In this document: piece by piece, positions 52,050-60,174 of the stretch
Layout: each line of letters opens with the position of its first letter
Position numbering within the stretch: position 1 is the first letter of the stretch
Source: Paenibacillus sp. AN1007
GTDB taxonomy: Bacteria; Bacillota; Bacilli; Paenibacillales; Paenibacillaceae
Length of the DNA stretch: 64,000 bases
NCBI RefSeq assembly: GCF_040702995.1
Contig: NZ_CP159992.1
Span: 2,815,501-2,879,500 of the forward strand
Reading direction: 5' to 3'
Program-made: the position numbers and the translations under genes
The notes under the pieces: generated by a model
Database searches by the model: none
Seen by the model: the letters and a program-made list of their open reading frames with translations, nothing else
What the model was told of the DNA's origin: nothing

Positions 52050-52719
52050 GCTTGACCTCTAGCCGGTACCCCAACCCCCGAACGGTTTCAATCTGAAAAT
52101 CGGGAGTCGCCGCAAAACGTTCACGCAGACGTTTGATATGTACATCCACCGTTCGATCATCCCCCGTATAATCCAGCCCCCAGATCTGATCGATTAACTG
52201 CTCCCGCGTATAGACCTGTCCCGGCGTTCCGGCCAGCTTGTACAGCAATTCGAATTCCTTGAGCGGCAGTGTCAGCGACTCTTCGCCAAGCATGACCTTG
52301 TAGCTCTGCCGGTCCAGCGTGACATTGCCAAACTGAATCATATGGGTGGAGCCAATCTTGTATCGTTTCAGCAGAGCTTTCACACGAACAGTCAGTTCCA
52401 GAGGGTCAAACGGTTTCGTCAAATAATCATCCGTTCCCAGTTCAAATCCTTTTACTTTCTCCCAAGTTTCACCTCTTGCAGTCAGCATCAGAAGAGGCAG
52501 CTCGGCGTTCAGCCGCCTTAATTCCCTGCACAAGGCCCAGCCATCCATAACAGGCATCATAATATCCAGCACAACCAGGTCAACAGGAGTTTCCTGATAG
52601 ACAGCGAGTGCTTGCTTGCCGTTCACGGCCTCAACTGTGGTGAAACCGTCATTTCTGAGAAACAGGCAGACCAGTTCGCGAATATTCGCATCATCGTCTG
52701 CGACTAATATAGTAGGCAT
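52042..52719 (-). CDS. OmpR/PhoB family response regulator
   Basis: 225-residue regulator. The receiver has VADDDANIREL, phospho-Asp in LVVLDIMMPVMDGW and the lysine in DDYLTKPFDP. A winged-helix effector domain follows, with LPLKEFELLYKLAGTPGQVYTREQL and RTVDVHIKRLRERF. OmpR-type dimers bind direct repeats about 11 bp apart, exactly what is found in front of the two hydrolase genes downstream (50550-50567 and 48917-48934), so those are its probable targets. Coupled to the kinase gene by an eight-base overlap. Confidence 0.95.
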   Translation of the reverse strand: MPTILVADDDANIRELVCLFLRNDGFTTVEAVNGKQALAVYQETPVDLVVLDIMMPVMDGWALCRELRRLNAELPLLMLTARGETWEKVKGFELGTDDYLTKPFDPLELTVRVKALLKRYKIGSTHMIQFGNVTLDRQSYKVMLGEESLTLPLKEFELLYKLAGTPGQVYTREQLIDQIWGLDYTGDDRTVDVHIKRLRERFAATPDFQIETVRGLGYRLEVKHD

Positions 52720-52744
52720 ATGGTTCTCCTTCTAGGATAATATT

Positions 52745-53032
52745 CTAATCTACAAGTTCATCCAAGGCAGCCTCCAGCTCTTCAAGCCGTGTCGTCAGCG
52801 AATTCACTTGAGTTCGTGCGTCTGCAAGCTTTGCTTGTAAAACCTGGGCTTCGCCAATCTCTGCTGCCTCTACCTCTTGCTGTTCCCTCTCATTTCGAAT
52901 GCATCCTTGTTCGTATCGCTTCAGCCTGTTGGCCGCTTCAACTCGCTCTTGCTTTACTTTTTCGATCTCATACTCCAGATGCAGCACATCAGACAGGCTT
53001 GCTCCGCCTGATAGACGCTGTGAATATGTCAC
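52745..53032 (-). CDS. Small coiled-coil protein
   Basis: 95-residue acidic protein dominated by heptad-like helices (LEYEIEKVKQERVEAANRLK, LTTRLEELEAALDELVD). The opening SGGASLSDVLHLEYEIEKV resembles the coiled-coil segment of DUF4349 lipoproteins, so it may be a remnant or a stand-alone version of it; no signal peptide or membrane part is present. Start GTG at 53032 with GAGGTGA just upstream. It lies between the regulator and the DadA-like gene, on the same strand. Function unknown. Confidence 0.55.
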   Translation of the reverse strand: MTYSQRLSGGASLSDVLHLEYEIEKVKQERVEAANRLKRYEQGCIRNEREQQEVEAAEIGEAQVLQAKLADARTQVNSLTTRLEELEAALDELVD

Positions 53033-53064
53033 AAAATCACCTCTTTGCTCAGTTCTTATCCCGC

Positions 53065-54195
53065 CTATGTCTCCATCTGCATCGCTTTACTTACATCATA
53101 GGCTTCCACATTTATTTCCGATACCCCATCGATCGCTAATTTGGCCAGCTGACTGCCAATATAAGGACCCATGGTCAAACCGGAGGCACCGAGTCCATTC
53201 GCTGTAATCAGACCTGACCATCCAGGGACATGCCCCATAACGGGCAGAAAACCAGGCGTAAACGGACGAAAGCCAACACGAACCTCTTCAAGTGTACTAT
53301 TGGAGAGGTCAGGTGCAAGTTCAAGTCCTTTGTTCAGCACTTCCTGCATACCCCCTGCAGTAATTCGTGTGTCGTAACCTGCCGCATCATTTTCATGTGT
53401 AGCCCCAATAACGATTTTCTGTTCTGCAAACGCCAGCAAATACTGGTCGGAAGGAGGCATAATCACAGGCCAGCTGTCTGTATCTTCTTCACTTGATGTG
53501 CGCAAATGCACAATCTGAGCCTTTTGATAATGGACTTTAAAATGAATCCCCAGCGGCTTCATCAATTCATTCGCCCATGCTCCGGCACAAACGACGACCG
53601 TATCCGCGGAATACCGCTCGGTCTGCACTTCTATTCCAGTCACTTGTTCGTGGTTATAGATTATCCGGGCCTCCCCCTGAATAAAGCGAGCACCATGCCG
53701 CTGTGCAGAGCGAATCAGTGCATCACGCAGTGCTCTGCCATCAACCCGGGCTGCTCCGCTGATGTGTACAGATGCATAACCTTCCCCTAGTAAAGGGAAC
53801 TGTTCACGGGTTTCTTTTTCATCCAGGCATGTAATCGTTCCAATCTCTGGAGCATCCACTCTGCGCAGCTTGGCTCGTTCCACCATCTTATTGATTTTGT
53901 CCACATCCGTATGGATGCTTAGTGCACCTGTTTGCGCATATCCTGTCTCCGTTTCTCCATCACGTTCCAGCTCGGCAATAAGCGCAGGGTAATAACGCGC
54001 ACCCGCCTTGGCAAGCTGATACCAGTCCTGATTCCGCCGCTGGGATAACCAAGGACAGATGATGCCGGCTGCCGCATCAGTGGCCTGTCCGGCATCTTTT
54101 CGATCGATAAGCAGCACCTTCGCTCCTGATTTCGCTAAATGATAAGCGGTTGATGCGCCCAATATGCCCGCCCCGATGACAATAACTTTTTTCAT
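53065..54195 (-). CDS. FAD-dependent amino acid oxidase/dehydrogenase (DadA/ThiO-like)
   Basis: 376-residue flavoenzyme of the glycine oxidase/D-amino acid dehydrogenase family. FAD motif VIVIGAGILGASTAYHLAKSG at the N-terminus, RKDAGQATDAAAGIICPWLS, and the C-terminal GFRPFTPGFLPVMG and GLITANGLGASGLTMGP. ATG at 54195 follows AAAGGG at eight bases; an upstream ATG would overlap lysR. It lies downstream of a lysR gene that is divergent from a dapA paralogue, suggesting catabolism of a D-amino or imino acid whose product enters an aldolase step. Substrate unknown. Confidence 0.88.
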   Translation of the reverse strand: MKKVIVIGAGILGASTAYHLAKSGAKVLLIDRKDAGQATDAAAGIICPWLSQRRNQDWYQLAKAGARYYPALIAELERDGETETGYAQTGALSIHTDVDKINKMVERAKLRRVDAPEIGTITCLDEKETREQFPLLGEGYASVHISGAARVDGRALRDALIRSAQRHGARFIQGEARIIYNHEQVTGIEVQTERYSADTVVVCAGAWANELMKPLGIHFKVHYQKAQIVHLRTSSEEDTDSWPVIMPPSDQYLLAFAEQKIVIGATHENDAAGYDTRITAGGMQEVLNKGLELAPDLSNSTLEEVRVGFRPFTPGFLPVMGHVPGWSGLITANGLGASGLTMGPYIGSQLAKLAIDGVSEINVEAYDVSKAMQMET

Positions 54196-54242
54196 GCCAG
54201 CATCCCTTTCTTCTCTATCTCTCTCTTTCATACTTTCACCGT

Positions 54243-55148
54243 TTACATTTCCGCCCGCGCAGGCAGCCAATCGGATTCTCTGGCACCCAGATTCGTGATA
54301 AACTGCTGCAGTGCATGAGATATCCATTTTCGCGTATGAATCACCAGTTGAATCTCCATGGTAAATTCGGTATGAACCAGCGGCAGCACTGTGAGCTTCT
54401 GTCTCTCAATCTCATCCAGAGCAATCATCTGCGGCAAAAGTGAAATGCCTGGTCCAGCCATAATACTCCGTTTAATCGCCTCAGGACTTCCAAGCTCCAG
54501 ACCCACTTTGTATGGAATTCCGTTCGTTCTCAGCACTCTCTCCAGAAGCTGCCTGTAGTTGCAGGAATCCTCCGGCATAATCCATTCTTCATCTGCCAAA
54601 TCACTCAATGCAACCTTGGATCTGGCCGTGAGTGGATGGTCCGAGTTCACGATGAGCACCAGCGGCTCCTCGCGGATTGTAATCCATTGCAAACCCGATT
54701 CGGGCGAGGCATTCGCCAGAATGAGACCGACATCCGCCTCTCCTTCTCTTACCTTTTGCAGAATCAGATCTTCTCGATCTGTCTGAAGCCGAATGCCAAG
54801 CTCAGGATATTGTTTCCGTGTCGTTTGAATGGGCTCAGGCAGATAATAGGAAGCAAGCGAGTCCATTGTTGCGATGGTAAGCGAACCCCCGCCCTGCTTG
54901 GTCAATTTCTCCTGAGAATGCTCGAATATCTCCAGCAGCTGTCCTGACAGTTTAAATAACTCTTCGCCAGCTGATGTCAGCCGAATTTTATTGTTATTAT
55001 ATCGTTCAAACAGTTTGACCTGATAGATTTTCTCCAGCTTTTGAATCTGGGTTGTGACACTCGACTGTGCATACCCAAGTTCTTCAGCTGCTTTGGTGAA
55101 GCTCTGCCGCAGTGCAACCTCCCGAAAGGTTTGAAAATAATTCAAATC
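54243..55148 (-). CDS. LysR family transcriptional regulator
   Basis: 302-residue LTTR. N-terminal HTH FTKAAEELGYAQSSVTTQIQKLE, then a periplasmic-binding-like effector domain (LTIATMDSLASYYLPEPIQT; PLTARSKVALSDLADEEWIM). The ATG at 55148 has GAGGGA seven bases upstream. Divergent from the dapA paralogue with an 18-bp palindrome between them, the classical LTTR layout. Co-directional with the DadA-like gene 47 bases downstream, which it probably also controls. Confidence 0.93.
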   Translation of the reverse strand, partial: DLNYFQTFREVALRQSFTKAAEELGYAQSSVTTQIQKLEKIYQVKLFERYNNNKIRLTSAGEELFKLSGQLLEIFEHSQEKLTKQGGGSLTIATMDSLASYYLPEPIQTTRKQYPELGIRLQTDREDLILQKVREGEADVGLILANASPESGLQWITIREEPLVLIVNSDHPLTARSKVALSDLADEEWIMPEDSCNYRQLLERVLRTNGIPYKVGLELGSPEAIKRSIMAGPGISLLPQMIALDEIERQKLTVLPLVHTEFTMEIQLVIHTRKWISHALQQFITNLGARESDWLPARAEM

Positions 55149-55198
55149 CATCTTATGTTCCCTCTCATCATCAAAATTATTGATAACACCCATCATCT

Positions 55199-55216
55199 AT
55201 TATAGCTAACTATGAT
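55199..55216. promoter_or_regulatory. LysR-type operator between lysR and dapA
   Basis: ATTATAG-ctaa-CTATGAT is an 18-bp palindrome with one mismatch, containing the T-N11-A pattern, and sits in the divergent promoter region. Confidence 0.55.
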
Positions 55217-55276
55217 ACCTTTTCCCATGGTAAAGTGAATGAAATGGAATTCCAACATACATTTGGGGGTCATACG

Positions 55277-56146
55277 ATGTTAACCGAACAACAGATTCAA
55301 GGTATTTATATACCTGTGATCACACCTTTTACCAAAGAACGCGAACTCGATCTTCCTTCGTTCCAAAACTACATCAAAGTTATGGCAAGCAGCGGTATTC
55401 ATGGCTTGGTGATCAATGGTACGACAGGAGAATCACCTACCGTGACTTGGGATGAAGTGGAACAGCTTGTGAAGGCCGCGAAGGAAACACTGAGCAGCAT
55501 CAACTCGTCCGTACCCATTATGGTTGGAACGGGAACCAATAACACGGCTTCGACGGTGGCGAGAACGAAGAAAGCCGCAGCACTCGGAGCTGACGCTGTT
55601 CTTGTTGTTACGCCATATTATAATAGACCAACCGAAGAAGGCATTTATGAGCACTTCCGCATGGCAGCCGGCGTAGGCATCCCTGTGATGGTATACGAAA
55701 TCCCGGCCCGTACAGGTGTTAGAGTTTCTATCGATATGATGAAGAAAATTATGAACATCGATGGCGTTATTGGCCTTAAGGATAGCACAAATAACCTCGA
55801 CCTCATGACTGAACTGGTACGCTGCGGCTCCAAGCCCATTTTGTGCGGAGATGATACATTCTTCTACGATATGTTAACGAAAGGCGCAGCCGGCGGCATG
55901 ATGGCATCGGCCAGTATTAATCCAGAGCGTTTCCTGGAAGTATACAACCGTTTTGCAGCCGGTGAAAAAGAAGAGGCTTACCGTCTCTATACGCAGCTGC
56001 TTCCATTCATTAAAAATCTCTTTGAAGAGCCTGCTCCCGCTATGCTGAAACATCTGCTTGCCAAGCAGGGCATTATTGCTTCCGATCAGCTGCGTCTGCC
56101 TTTGATGCCAGCATCAGAGCAGTTGAAAGCAAAGATTGCACTATAA
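55277..56146 (+). CDS. dapA: DapA-family aldolase (4-hydroxy-tetrahydrodipicolinate synthase or paralogue)
   Basis: 289-residue class I TIM-barrel aldolase. Motifs: GLVINGTTGESPT, VVTPYYNRPTEEG, Schiff-base lysine in GVIGLKDSTNNL, catalytic tyrosine in VYEIPARTGV with the arginine conserved. The usual DapA pattern is YN(V/I)P(G/S)RT; here an E replaces N next to the tyrosine. The ATG at 55277 has GGGGGT six bases upstream. It is not in an asd-dapG cluster but opposite lysR with a DadA-like oxidase nearby, so it could be a catabolic aldolase rather than the lysine-pathway enzyme. Confidence 0.85.
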   Translation: MLTEQQIQGIYIPVITPFTKERELDLPSFQNYIKVMASSGIHGLVINGTTGESPTVTWDEVEQLVKAAKETLSSINSSVPIMVGTGTNNTASTVARTKKAAALGADAVLVVTPYYNRPTEEGIYEHFRMAAGVGIPVMVYEIPARTGVRVSIDMMKKIMNIDGVIGLKDSTNNLDLMTELVRCGSKPILCGDDTFFYDMLTKGAAGGMMASASINPERFLEVYNRFAAGEKEEAYRLYTQLLPFIKNLFEEPAPAMLKHLLAKQGIIASDQLRLPLMPASEQLKAKIAL

Positions 56147-56147
56147 A

Positions 56148-56177
56148 GTAAAGCCGCAGATTCTTCTGCGGCTTTAC
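56148..56177. terminator. Bidirectional terminator between dapA and tetR-like genes
   Basis: Perfect 13-bp stem GTAAAGCCGCAGA with a TTCT loop; U-rich ends are short, giving termination for both convergent genes. Confidence 0.7.
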
Positions 56178-56205
56178 CTGTGCAAATCTGTTTCACGTGC
56201 AGCTT

Positions 56206-56772
56206 CTATTTTGCAGCAAAACCGTGATAGAACGTATCCACCACAAGAGCAGGTGCTGCATTTCTGGCGATATTACCGGTGATCACCTGCTGCCATGTCA
56301 GGAAGAGAATAGAATACAGCACTTCAACCATCCACATTTTATCCATATCCGAACGGAAAAACCCTTTCTCTTGAAGCACCCCGATGGCGTGCAGCACCGG
56401 CTCTCTGAGCTTCAGATAAGCCTCTTCAATGTCCGCGCTGTAGTTAACAGCGGCATCATGTCCCAGAAAATAAATCTTGTCCCCCAGCGGTATTAGCGCT
56501 TCAATCAGCTCGGGGATATATTGTTCTACACGATCCTCATCCAGCTTAACCTGCTGCAGCGTCTCGTTCACAACATCAATTGCACGCATCGCCAGATGGA
56601 TCATCAGCTGTTCACGGCTTTCGACATATCTATGTAATGTGGCAATTCCGATGTTCGCTGCCTCAGCAATATCATTCATCGATGCATTCGGCTTCACGAT
56701 AAGAAGCTTGGTTGCTTCATCCAATATGGTATACATTCGATTTTGCTTGAATGTTAACTTCTCTTTTTTCAT
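56206..56772 (-). CDS. TetR/AcrR family transcriptional regulator
   Basis: 188-residue regulator. HTH NDIAEAANIGIATLHRYVESREQL near residues 30-55, then an all-helical ligand domain. The ATG at 56772 follows GAGGTG at nine bases. No divergent target gene is adjacent, so the regulon is unclear. An ATCATATGAT palindrome lies upstream at 56838-56847. Confidence 0.9.
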   Translation of the reverse strand: MKKEKLTFKQNRMYTILDEATKLLIVKPNASMNDIAEAANIGIATLHRYVESREQLMIHLAMRAIDVVNETLQQVKLDEDRVEQYIPELIEALIPLGDKIYFLGHDAAVNYSADIEEAYLKLREPVLHAIGVLQEKGFFRSDMDKMWMVEVLYSILFLTWQQVITGNIARNAAPALVVDTFYHGFAAK

Positions 56773-56934
56773 AGCGAACTGCACCTCTACTTAGGTATTT
56801 GTTTTAGTATCACTTTCTCTATTTGATCAGAATATATATCATATGATCTTCTTTGTATCATCTAACTATATCATATTTCTTCACAAAACCAATGTGAGAG
56901 CTGCATAATGTTAAGTCCTTGTCTATTTCATAGT

Positions 56935-57001
56935 AAAAAGCCGCCCAAAGGCGGCTTCAGATTGCTGAGAACCCAGTCTTCCAAACCCGAAAGACTGGGT
57001 T
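56935..57001 (-). terminator. Terminator of the ABC-F gene (two hairpins)
   Basis: GCCGCC-caaa-GGCGGC stem followed by five U on the minus strand (56935-56956), preceded by a perfect 11-bp hairpin AACCCAGTCTT (56970-57001) right after the stop codon. Confidence 0.85.
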
Positions 57002-57022
57002 TCTTACTTATCTCGTGCTGTG

Positions 57023-58501
57023 TTACAGTTCGATCACTTTGGTGGCTATATTTGTGCAGAACTCACTGTCATGCTCCACAAAAAGCAGGGTTGGTGCAAA
57101 GTCCAGAAGCAATTCTTCGATCTGCATCCGTGAAATAACGTCGATATAATTCAGCGGTTCATCCCAGATGTACAGATGAGCCTGCTCGCTGAGACTTTTG
57201 GCTATGAGTACTTTCTTCTTTTGTCCTGCGCTGAAGGTCAAGATATCTTTCTCCAGCTGCAGTCCGGATAGATCCAACTTTCTCAAAATTGATTTGAACA
57301 AAGTCTCGTCTATCCCCTCGCTGACAGCATAGTCAGACAGATTACCGCTGAGATTCGATGTATCCTGTGATACATATGATATTTTCAGCTGTTGATCCTT
57401 GAGAACAGCACCCGTATGGGAAATATCTTCATCACAGATTAATTTAAGCAGACTTGATTTGCCTGATCCGTTTGCACCATAAAGTGCAATACGATCGCCC
57501 TTTTCCAACTTGAAATTTATATCCTTGCACACCAGATTGGAATCATAATAGATCGATACATGGTCACATTCGACCAGCTCATTTTTGTGATAAGACAGTG
57601 GATGAATTTGTAAACGATCGGCGATTTCGATGTTTTTCAGGAGTTTGGATTTCTCCTGAATGGCAGACTGCTGCCTCTGCTCGATATTTTTGGAACGCTT
57701 CATCATCTTTGCAGCCTTGTGCCCAATGTAACCTTTATCCACTTTGGACCCGGAATTTCGGGTTCCATTTTTGCTTGTCTCGACCAAATCAGACCATCTC
57801 CCGGTCCGCTTAGCCGAGTCTGATAGTCGTTTGATATCCTTAATCAGCTTTTCATTGCTTGCGAGTTGATACTGATCCTGTCTTCTTTTGTTTTCCCACC
57901 AAGCTGAAAAATTACCTTTCTGAATCTCAATGTTTGTTTTGTTAATAGACAGAATGTGGTCTACACAATGATCCAGAAAAGAGCGATCGTGAGAAACCAG
58001 TATGAATCCGCTCTTGCTGCGGAGATACTCACTAACCAGCTTTCTCGCATGCAGATCCAGATGGTTGGTGGGCTCATCGATGAGCAAAAATTGATTATCC
58101 TTCAGGAACAACGCAGCCAGCATCACTTTGGTTTGTTCTCCATTCGATAGTGAATCGAATGGTCGGTAAAGGACCTCTTCAGACAGTTGAAGCAGGTTAC
58201 ATTCTTTTATCAATTGCCATTGGAGAAAATCAGGAACAATCTGGGCAACGATATCAACCGTCACAGCTCCCTTATCCTGCACATGAAAGGGAAAATAATC
58301 AAAGCTGACATTGGCCGAAATATGACCACTGTATTCATATTTGCCCAACAATAGATTTAGAAATGTCGTTTTTCCGCGACCATTCCTCCCGGTAAACCCT
58401 AATTTCCAATCCGAGTCGAGCTGAAAACTTACATTCTCGAATATATTATCGTAACTGCCTTCATAAGCAAAGGTCAGATTGGTAACGTTGATTATAGACA
58501 T
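57023..58501 (-). CDS. Lsa-type ABC-F ribosome protection protein
   Basis: 492-residue soluble ABC protein with two ATPase domains and no membrane domain, of the antibiotic-resistance ABC-F group that displaces drugs from the ribosome. Walker A GRNGRGKTT and GANGSGKSS, signatures LSNGEQTK and FSAGQKKK, Walker B LLIDEPTNHLD and IWDEPLNYID. Between the domains is the interdomain linker (SGSKVDKGYIGHKAAKMMKRSKNI). Local wording is close to LsaA (GRNGRGKTT, LYIWDEPLNY), whose family acts on lincosamides, streptogramin A and pleuromutilins. ATG at 58501 chosen by AGG spacing. A leader ORF and attenuator-like hairpins precede it. Confidence 0.9.
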   Translation of the reverse strand: MSIINVTNLTFAYEGSYDNIFENVSFQLDSDWKLGFTGRNGRGKTTFLNLLLGKYEYSGHISANVSFDYFPFHVQDKGAVTVDIVAQIVPDFLQWQLIKECNLLQLSEEVLYRPFDSLSNGEQTKVMLAALFLKDNQFLLIDEPTNHLDLHARKLVSEYLRSKSGFILVSHDRSFLDHCVDHILSINKTNIEIQKGNFSAWWENKRRQDQYQLASNEKLIKDIKRLSDSAKRTGRWSDLVETSKNGTRNSGSKVDKGYIGHKAAKMMKRSKNIEQRQQSAIQEKSKLLKNIEIADRLQIHPLSYHKNELVECDHVSIYYDSNLVCKDINFKLEKGDRIALYGANGSGKSSLLKLICDEDISHTGAVLKDQQLKISYVSQDTSNLSGNLSDYAVSEGIDETLFKSILRKLDLSGLQLEKDILTFSAGQKKKVLIAKSLSEQAHLYIWDEPLNYIDVISRMQIEELLLDFAPTLLFVEHDSEFCTNIATKVIEL

Positions 58502-58522
58502 ATTGATCATCCTTTTTATGTG

Positions 58523-58644
58523 AAATATAAAAGTTGTCGGGCAGTGTACAACCTGACATGGTCTGAATCACTTTCATATTTGAACATAATCAGGACAACG
58601 CAAAAAATTTCATTACAATGTTTATCGCGCACTAACATGTCCGG
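58523..58644 (-). promoter_or_regulatory. Possible attenuator in the ABC-F leader
   Basis: Two mutually exclusive pairings: CCGGACATG (58636-58644) with CATGTCAGG (58552-58560), eight of nine positions, and AGGTTGT with ACAACTT (58531-58554) followed by a U-rich stretch, a weak terminator. Together with the leader ORF just upstream this suggests drug-dependent ribosome stalling control. Confidence 0.45.
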
Positions 58645-58655
58645 ATTCTGTTTTA

Positions 58656-58736
58656 TTATGTTTTGTGAACCATGCCATAATTTGCGTTTAATGACAGGTT
58701 CACAATTACATCCACAATCTCCAGTTCATTCAACAC
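58656..58736 (-). CDS. 26-residue leader peptide upstream of the ABC-F gene
   Basis: Small ORF starting at GTG (58736) with a very strong Shine-Dalgarno AAAAAGGAGGTGA seven bases upstream, better than most genes in this window. The peptide starts MLNELEIVDVIVNLSLNANY and ends GMVHKT. It lies 155 bases before the ABC-F start and after the pentapeptide gene. Leader peptides where drug-stalled ribosomes switch RNA structure are established for vmlR-, msr- and lsa-type genes; this fits but is inferred. Confidence 0.6.
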   Translation of the reverse strand: MLNELEIVDVIVNLSLNANYGMVHKT

Positions 58737-58822
58737 TTTCTCACCTCCTTTTTAGATTAGCCCTGTTCATGCTGAAGCATAATTCGGAAGCCTATGTACA
58801 AATTGGTTAGAAGCAAACACGG

Positions 58823-59428
58823 CTAGTCCACTTTTGCTCCGAGCGAGCGGGCAATCAGAACGGACTGTTCACGATCGATACGTACTCCCTTGAAATCCAG
58901 TGATTTCAGATCTATTCCATCCAGAATGGCACCTCGCAGATCAGCTCCCTGCAGTTTCACTTTGCTCATAGACACTCTCGTCAGATCACAATCACGCAGG
59001 TCCGCTTTGCTCAGATCGCTCTCAGCAAGGTCTGCTTCCAAGAAACGAATCCCCCGCAGATCCTGTTTTCCGAGCCGTGTATATCTCAGATTCGTATAAG
59101 ACCAGTCCCCTTTAAAAAGGGTTATACCGTCCATTTGGGCACCGGAAAAATCCGACCCCGTCATTTTGCATGCTGTGAATTTGGACGCAAACAGGTTCGC
59201 CCCACCAAATAAACAATTCTCAAATGCAGACTCCGTATGCATCGATCCATTCATCAACGCGCCCTTGAAATCACATTCGATAAAACGGCAGTGGCTGGTT
59301 TCAATCTCTTCCATAGAAGCATTCATGAACGTACAGTGTTTGAACACGCAGCTGATCAGCTCGCCATATCGCAGATCACGTCCTTCAAAATGAACGCCCT
59401 CGTATTCCTGGTCTTTATACTGATACAT
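58823..59428 (-). CDS. Pentapeptide-repeat protein 2
   Basis: 201-residue protein almost entirely made of pentapeptide repeats (FKHCTFMNASMEEIETSHC, ADLAESDLSKADLRDCDLT, GADLRGAILDGIDLKSLDF), giving a quadrilateral beta-helix. It resembles YjbI/Qnr-like proteins. GAGGTG precedes the ATG at seven bases. It lies directly upstream of the ABC-F leader on the same strand, so the two may be transcribed together. A gyrase-protection role is possible but not shown. Confidence 0.87.
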   Translation of the reverse strand: MYQYKDQEYEGVHFEGRDLRYGELISCVFKHCTFMNASMEEIETSHCRFIECDFKGALMNGSMHTESAFENCLFGGANLFASKFTACKMTGSDFSGAQMDGITLFKGDWSYTNLRYTRLGKQDLRGIRFLEADLAESDLSKADLRDCDLTRVSMSKVKLQGADLRGAILDGIDLKSLDFKGVRIDREQSVLIARSLGAKVD

Positions 59429-59443
59429 ATATTACACCTCATT

Positions 59444-59498
59444 TGGTATAGTGTTAACGTCAACTTTGTTATTCAAAACGACTTATTCTACTATACCA
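59444..59498. promoter_or_regulatory. Separated inverted repeat before pentapeptide gene 2
   Basis: TGGTATAGT (59444-59452) and its exact complement ACTATACCA (59490-59498) are 37 bases apart and flank the likely promoter of the pentapeptide gene. Confidence 0.4.
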
Positions 59499-59516
59499 TA
59501 TGAATATCAACGTCAT

Positions 59517-60125
59517 TTATATAAGTGTCTTTGACATCCTGAACATGGATACGGCGGGTTTGTTAATCTCTCCAACCGTTTTGTACCCCAGCCGCTCGTA
59601 CAATTTGATCGCACCCGCATTTTCCTGCTTGACGGTTAATGAAGATTTCGCAAAACCGTTCAGAACTGCCTGCTTTTCCGCATGATAGATCAACTCCGTG
59701 CCGACTCCAAGTCCTCTGCTCTCTGGAAGTGTCGCAATCGTACCGATATGATATTCATCATCCTCGGCTTCCTTCAGCGTTACCATGGTATAGAACTCTT
59801 TCCAGTTGCGCAGGTTGTATCCAATCAGTTTCCAACTGTTTAGATTGAACAGCTGTGTAAAAGTAGGCAGTGCAAGTTTGTTCATCAAAGGGGTTGGATA
59901 ACACATTATCATACCGAGTGTTTTGCCACCCCGCACGGCTTCATAAGCATACTCGTGACTAAAACGATTGTTGCGGGCTTTCCAAAGCTTTTGAAATGTT
60001 TGATCTACAACTGCGGGCTCTCTTGAGCCCGCCAGGGAAAACTTCATATAATCCAGCGCCATTTCTGTTAATTTCCCGCCAACGACGGTATGCGGCCTTG
60101 CTTTTACAATCGATACTTTGCTCAT
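59517..60125 (-). CDS. GNAT family N-acetyltransferase
   Basis: 202-residue acetyl-CoA dependent acetyltransferase. The CoA-binding motif A reads IATLPESRGLGVGTELIYHAE, followed by NAGAIKLYERLGYKTVGE. ATG at 60125 follows GAGGAG at eight bases; an upstream GTG overlaps the RBS. Substrate unknown. Co-directional with the pentapeptide gene but separated by a promoter-like region. Confidence 0.88.
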   Translation of the reverse strand: MSKVSIVKARPHTVVGGKLTEMALDYMKFSLAGSREPAVVDQTFQKLWKARNNRFSHEYAYEAVRGGKTLGMIMCYPTPLMNKLALPTFTQLFNLNSWKLIGYNLRNWKEFYTMVTLKEAEDDEYHIGTIATLPESRGLGVGTELIYHAEKQAVLNGFAKSSLTVKQENAGAIKLYERLGYKTVGEINKPAVSMFRMSKTLI

Positions 60126-60174
60126 AACGGTCACTCCTCAAATATACGTATTATTGCGGATTGTGAATTTTTTA

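Noticed and set aside
56800..56900. ATATATCAT motifs near the tetR gene, also seen at about 9640 and 60585
   Set aside because: These are simple AT-rich promoter-like stretches without consistent symmetry or spacing.
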